Positions 6,964 through 10,457 of a DNA stretch of 10,457 nt are shown piece by piece (the stretch's first letter is position 1; each line of letters opens with the position of its first letter). The stretch comes from Euperipatoides rowelli (taxonomy: Eukaryota; Onychophora; Udeonychophora; Euonychophora; Peripatopsidae), in assembly GCA_003024985.2 (NCBI GenBank), contig PXIH01S0043992.1. One strand, written 5' to 3'. Under the pieces are notes generated by a model, which saw only the letters and a program-made list of their open reading frames with translations, had not been told where the DNA came from and ran no database searches. Made by a program: the position numbers and the translations under genes.

Positions 6964-7269
6964 CCAATGCCAGGCCCTACCTTTACTCACTTGGCGGAGC
7001 TTCAGGAGCAGTGAAATCATCAATTATGCATAATGGAAGATGTCATTACGTAACAACCTATCACAGAAAACATCAACAGCATTCCAAACACTATTAGTTG
7101 CCTGGTGTTATAAAAGAAGCTGCAAGGCAAGAATCGAAGAGATGGGAGCAAATTTTTTGAGACTTGCTGAGTGACATCTCCTGTAACCAAGGAGATGTGG
7201 GTGAGGAAGTAATATCAGAACTCTAACCTAAGAATAATCATATCCCCCACAATAAAATTGCAGGTATGG
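6964..7269 (+). promoter_or_regulatory. Promoter-like cluster, possible LTR U3-R
   Basis: In order on the plus strand: CCAAT (6964-6968), a perfect palindrome ATTATGCATAAT (7023-7034) resembling POU/homeodomain sites, the bZIP-type palindrome TTACGTAA (7046-7053), TATAAAAG (7109-7116), a hairpin (7174-7198), AATAAA (7251-7256) and CAG|GTATGG (7260-7268), a good 5' splice-site match. TATA and AATAAA about 140 bases apart is typical of a retrotransposon LTR (U3-TATA-R-AATAAA). A Ty3/gypsy gag-pol remnant lies downstream on the same strand at a plausible distance for a 5' LTR. No LTR borders, primer-binding site or second copy were found. The alternative is a host promoter with a short first exon ending at the GT. 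Both readings are inference. Confidence 0.35.
7174..7198. repeat. Perfect 8-bp stem hairpin
   Basis: ACATCTCC (7174-7181) and GGAGATGT (7191-7198) are exact reverse complements with a 9-base loop. It lies about 58 bases downstream of the TATA box, within the putative transcript. Confidence 0.7.
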
Positions 7270-8162
7270 CTATTTGCTGTTTCTCTTAATTTGTATCCAG
7301 AAATTTGAATAAACTTTAAATGAAGCCTGAATTTATCACTAGTAACTCAGCGTTTCATTAGCAGCCATGAAAAAAATTCTCTGTTCTATTTGATCTAGCA
7401 ATATTAAATCCTCATAGGATAAACCTAAGTGATTAATAATCAGTTAAATTATTAAGAACTTTAATTCTGAACTCTGATTGAACTTTAAATAACATGTCCA
7501 AGAAATAGAACAATGTATAAACTAAGATAAATCCTCTGACCGGATTGGCTATATCCTAACCCACCCCTTCCCTTTCTCTCTCTCTTTCTATACATAATTA
7601 TAGTGACAATTTACCTAAATTATATGGTAAATAATTGGGAAATTTAATTGTATTACTAATCTTGGGAAAGGATCATGTTGTTATTTCTTTTATTTAGCAA
7701 ATAAATATGTTTGGTTGCTAAACTAAATGCTGTTTGTGTATGTTCCGAATCATAATCCACACTGAAATGACATATAATTTTATTTCAGATAGCCTCCAAG
7801 GTGATCATGAGACAGGGGTTGTACCTGCCTCTTTCTATCTGGGGCAGGGATAATAAAGGATTAAACCCTCTTTCCCCCCTCTTTAGTCCCTTGTCGGCTG
7901 AGTCTAGCTGTATTTATTAGGTCTCTTTTAGCTTTCTCTTCTAATTTTCGCTAGGTTGTGCTGATTAATTCAGACTATGTAGGAGCTATAACGGCACAAC
8001 ATAGCCCCTTTTTTGATAATTATAATTACTATTATATGTTAATTACCCCCTGGAAAATATTCTTCCGATCTGTGGTCTCTGACTGTATTTGATCTTGCTT
8101 GTGTTCAGGAGGAGTCCCTTATACAGCCAAAGGTTGAGATAATTGTAATATTTCCAACATAG
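7270..8162. other. Unassigned sequence, no gene seen
   Basis: No open frame or recognisable domain occurs on either strand. A pyrimidine-rich stretch ending in CAG (about 7775-7788) resembles a 3' splice site. A short inverted repeat CCTGCC/GGCAGG occurs near 7827-7850. If the upstream cluster is a 5' LTR, gag should lie here, but I cannot read any gag-like protein. Confidence 0.4.
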
Positions 8163-8202
8163 GATGGTATTTGTAGCTGATTTTAAGGCTACAAATATCA
8201 TC
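8163..8202. repeat. 15-bp stem, 10-nt loop hairpin
   Basis: GATGGTATTTGTAGC (8163-8177) pairs with GCTACAAATATCATC (8188-8202) across the loop TGATTTTAAG. One DNA mismatch becomes a G-U pair in RNA, so a plus-strand transcript would form an uninterrupted 15-bp stem. The stem is shorter than usual for a microRNA precursor, and the flanks do not obviously extend it. Confidence 0.8.
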
Positions 8203-8444
8203 AACTCTTCATACCTAATTTCTATTTTCGTGAGGTACTGGAAGATATGTTAGAAATAACTAATAATTGTTAGCCTGGCTCTTATGAAGGGAGAAATAGG
8301 GTCCCGTCCTAATAAATGTGTTAAAATATTTGTCATGATTATTTATGCTCCCATGTGAGTGCAATTCACTCCAGCTTCGGAGACGTATAATCATACAAAT
8401 GAGAGAATGCTTTAGATTAGAACCTAAATTAAGTTACTAATTTA

Positions 8445-8511
8445 AATAGTCCGCCATGAGATAGAATAGAGTGAAAAAGGGGGGAGGGAAGACTCTATGA
8501 GATGGACTATT
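8445..8511. repeat. Two-tier inverted repeat with polypurine loop
   Basis: The outer arms AATAGTCC (8445-8452) and GGACTATT (8504-8511) are exact complements. The inner arms ATAGAGT (8466-8472) and ACTCTAT (8492-8498) are also exact. The loop is an uninterrupted purine tract (8473-8491, extending to 8492) with G6. The whole could fold as one stem with an asymmetric internal loop. Confidence 0.65.
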
Positions 8512-8840
8512 ACCAGCTCGATGAAGCCTTACCATAGTTTAGTATCTGACATGTAGGGATGAAAATTGGCTAGCATGGCAGGATAGCTGAACTAAATTAG
8601 CAATCTTCTGATTTTATTTAAAATTTAATTTCAATTTACAGTTTATTATTTAAGATTAGTTACAAATATTTATTCAGATAGTATTCTGAAGTGGCGTCCA
8701 CAGTAGAAAATCGAACAATTTACGTTACAATATTTTATACACCATGTTTATTTTTGCTGTAGTGTAGGTCTCTGCATGTTTTAAGGTCAGAACTAACTGA
8801 CCCAGCGTGAGCAAACAAATCAACCCCACTCTCCAAGTGA
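8512..8840. other. Unassigned sequence before gypsy remnant
   Basis: Nothing recognisable. It may be decayed gag sequence by position only. Confidence 0.4.
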
Positions 8841-9017
8841 GATAAATTTGCATGCGACCTGCTCCCAAAACAGCTGTTCAGGGATAATGATAATTCCCGA
8901 AGTAGTAATGATTATAGCTACCAAGGGCCTGTAAAACACAACCAAAAGCCTAAGCAAAACAAAATGGCACCAGCCAAGAAAAGGAACAAGCCTAGTAAAA
9001 ATAATGTCATAATATAA
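8841..9017 (+). pseudogene. Possible gag C-terminal tail
   Basis: An open stretch without its own start reads from just after a TGA (8838-8840) to TAA at 9015-9017. It includes NDNSRSSNDYSYQGPVKHNQ and then a run rich in Lys, Asn and Gln (KPKQNKMAPAKKRNKPSKNN). A basic, polar tail just before a retropepsin is what the end of a Ty3/gypsy gag looks like. In a neighbouring frame EINLHATCSQN could be a worn CCHC zinc knuckle, but its first cysteines are missing. The retropepsin frame opens at 9037, about 20 bases on and in another frame. Identification depends mostly on position. Confidence 0.35.
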
Positions 9018-9036
9018 AATTTTCAGACACGTATGA

Positions 9037-10033
9037 AGACAAACCGATTATAATTGTAGAAGTCTTCAAAAGAAAATATACGCCCTTTTAGATACTGGTG
9101 ATGAAAATTGCCTGATAGATTAAAGTTGTGTTAGACCAGAATACCTTACTGACAAAATAATGGTGGTGTCAATTAAATCACCCATCTCGAAAAAAACGTT
9201 AACTGGACTCAGAATCATCCTAAATATCAAAATAGCAAATAGAAGTATACAGCAACCCATCTGCCTAGTAAAAATGCAACACAATGTAGCTTTCCAAATG
9301 ATTTTAGGCTTCGATATGTGTGTGATATGCGATGCAATAATTGACTTAGAAAAACGCAGTGAAATTTCAATTTTGTAAAGGCAAACCGTGCGACAAGTGT
9401 AACCGCAAATCACAGGACAGAAGTGAATTTAGCTGTGAAACTACAATCACCTCCAACAAACAAGATGGCAACAATTCTTGTGGGTTATATGGGCTATTTA
9501 AAACAAACAAGCTAGACCTAAGTGAAATACACAGAAAGACTTTAGAAAAGATAATCGATAGGCATAAAAACATACTTATCAAAGATGTAATAAACATGAA
9601 AGGGGAGATCGTGAGTGAACAATATCCAATCATGCGTATTGAGGACATCCTTGAGAATCTAGCAGCCTTTATATTTAGCAGCCTTTACTTAAATAATGGC
9701 TATTTGAATGTAAAACTAACAGAAGCACAAAAGAAATTCACTTTCTCAGTACCGTTAAGAAAAACTTACATATTTCTACTCTTTAAATATAAATCAGGTA
9801 GCAAAATAAAACTTATTTTGGATATGTTTTACAGAGTTGACTTGCTGTGCATGCAGATGAATAGTGGTCATAACAGTCGTAAGGCCTGGTAATTTATACT
9901 GGATAAACTATTGGCTGGAACTGATAGACTGGATTAGGCCACAAAACTGGAACAAGCGCTAAAACATCTTTACAGCATTTAGTTGGAGCAGCACTCTGAT
10001 AAAACTGGAATTGCAGACAAGCAGAGGTGTTGA
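9037..10033 (+). pseudogene. Ty3/gypsy-type pol remnant (protease, RT)
   Basis: An aspartic protease frame (9037-9378) contains IYALLDTGDENCLID with intact DTG at 9091-9099, a TAA at 9121, and later MILGFDMC and AIIDLEKR, the ILG region of retropepsins. A frame change at about 9359-9378 leads to the linker and RT frame. There EIHRKTLEKIIDRHKNIL is followed almost at once by EQYPIMRIEDILENL and FSSLYLNNGYLNVKLTEAQK. The roughly 80 residues that normally lie between these blocks are absent. RT motif A has Tyr where the catalytic Asp belongs (SSLYL for SxLDL). Past a TAA (9890-9892) the same frame goes on through FILDKLLAGTDRLD, where motif C has Lys for the second Asp, and LEQALKHLYSI, with further stops at 9935, 9980 and 10031. 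No RNase H, integrase or 3' LTR was found. It is inactive. Confidence 0.85.
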
Positions 10034-10410
10034 TCGGTAATTCAGGAACAAAACAAGATAAAGTTATGATAAATTTTTAGTTTATATAACATTCTCTGAA
10101 ATCTAAAAATGCCGATTTGGGATATGACTTCACACGAAATTGCACCAATGGAATAACTAGTTGAATTTCTGTGAATAACTAATTTTCAAACTTCCAATGA
10201 TAATTTAACAAATTTATTTTGTCATTTTATTAAATAATGCTTGTTCGAGGGATCCGAGGTAAATTCCCAAATTCTTATATCATCCTATGCCTAGTACCAA
10301 TTGTTTTAACTCAGCAGGTTAAAAAATGAGTCATAGTGAAGTACAAAAATATATAATTTAAAAATTTGATCAGAAAAGGCATTTACATTAATATAAAAAT
10401 TATTATTTTG
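10034..10410. other. Unassigned AT-rich sequence
   Basis: No continuation of RT, RNase H or integrase can be read here, and no LTR-like structure is evident. It separates the gypsy remnant from the SINE head. Confidence 0.45.
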
Positions 10411-10411
10411 T

Positions 10412-10457
10412 ACAGCTGCAGTGGTCCAGTGGTTAAGGCTGCTGCTGGATTGTGGAG
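10412..10457 (+). mobile_element. 5' head of a tRNA-like SINE, cut by window end
   Basis: GCTGCAGTGGTCCAGTGG and the following TTAAGGCT resemble the 5' half of a tRNA. TGGTCCAGTGG (10422-10432) fits the pol III A-box consensus exactly and recalls the tRNA-Glu D-arm. The bases after it do not pair as an anticodon stem, so it is tRNA-derived rather than a functional tRNA gene. The B box and tail would lie beyond the window. The head differs from that of the SINE at 6498-6695, so it is probably another family. Confidence 0.6.

Noticed and set aside
7261-7790. CAG|GTATGG donor and a pyrimidine-rich ...TTTCAG acceptor as a host intron
   Set aside because: No coding exon can be supported on either side: the only ATG frame after the TATA box stops after ten codons. 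Kept only as an alternative in the promoter entry.
8061-8071. TCTTCCGATCT, an 11-base match to the end of a common sequencing adapter
   Set aside because: The flanking bases on both sides do not match the adapter and the surrounding sequence continues normally, so chance is the best explanation.
9120-9413. 97-codon minus-strand open frame, and another at 9367-9648
   Set aside because: Both are antisense shadows of the gypsy protease and linker, whose plus-strand motifs are clear.
9660-9687. TAGCAGCCTTTA repeated 16 bp apart
   Set aside because: It lies within the RT frame, and the encoded NLAAFIFSSLYL block has about the normal family length, so it is coincidence rather than an insertion.
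10232-10260. Possible B-box-like GTTCGAGGGATCC
   Set aside because: It has three extra bases relative to the pol III B-box consensus, and no A box lies at a suitable distance upstream.

Overview
The window looks like AT-rich, repeat-dominated nuclear DNA from an animal, most likely an invertebrate. Coding potential is entirely in decayed eukaryotic transposons, two tRNA-derived SINE sequences carry pol III boxes, and there are long homopolymer runs and a perfect trinucleotide microsatellite. No bacterial operon structure, CRISPR array, rRNA or convincing host exon is visible. The phylum cannot be fixed from the sequence alone.

Layout. 1-1016: non-coding flank with two G12 tracts and a 30-bp near-palindrome. 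1017-6346, minus strand: one long, decayed LINE of the L1/Tx1 type. In its own 5'->3' order it has a C-terminal piece of ORF1 (about 6337-5810), then ORF2 with an endonuclease (5810 to about 4960), a reverse transcriptase (about 4736-3757), thumb/connection (about 3720-3241) and a zinc-binding C-terminus (3017-2691), then a 3' UTR ending in AATAAA and A10 at 1043-1017. Its 3' UTR is split by a 1279-bp non-autonomous hAT-like element (1144-2422) with 12-bp terminal inverted repeats and an 8-bp target duplication with one mismatch. At the LINE's broken 5' edge lies a perfect (ATT)23 microsatellite. 6498-6695, minus strand: a complete tRNA-derived SINE with poly(A) tail and a perfect 11-bp target-site duplication.

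6707-8840 has no recognisable gene. It contains a cluster of promoter-like palindromes, a TATA box and AATAAA (6964-7256), which could be the 5' LTR of the downstream retrotransposon or a host promoter, and three hairpins. 8841-10033, plus strand: a degraded Ty3/gypsy-type remnant (possible gag tail, retropepsin with intact DTG, deleted linker, RT with both catalytic motifs damaged). 10034-10410 is featureless, and the last 46 bases are the 5' head of a second tRNA-like SINE, cut by the window edge.

Nothing here works together as a living pathway. The interest lies in the insertion history (old LINE, later hAT insertion, a separate SINE), in an overlapping TAATG stop-start junction between LINE ORF1 and ORF2, and in the unexplained structured region at 7.0-8.5 kb.
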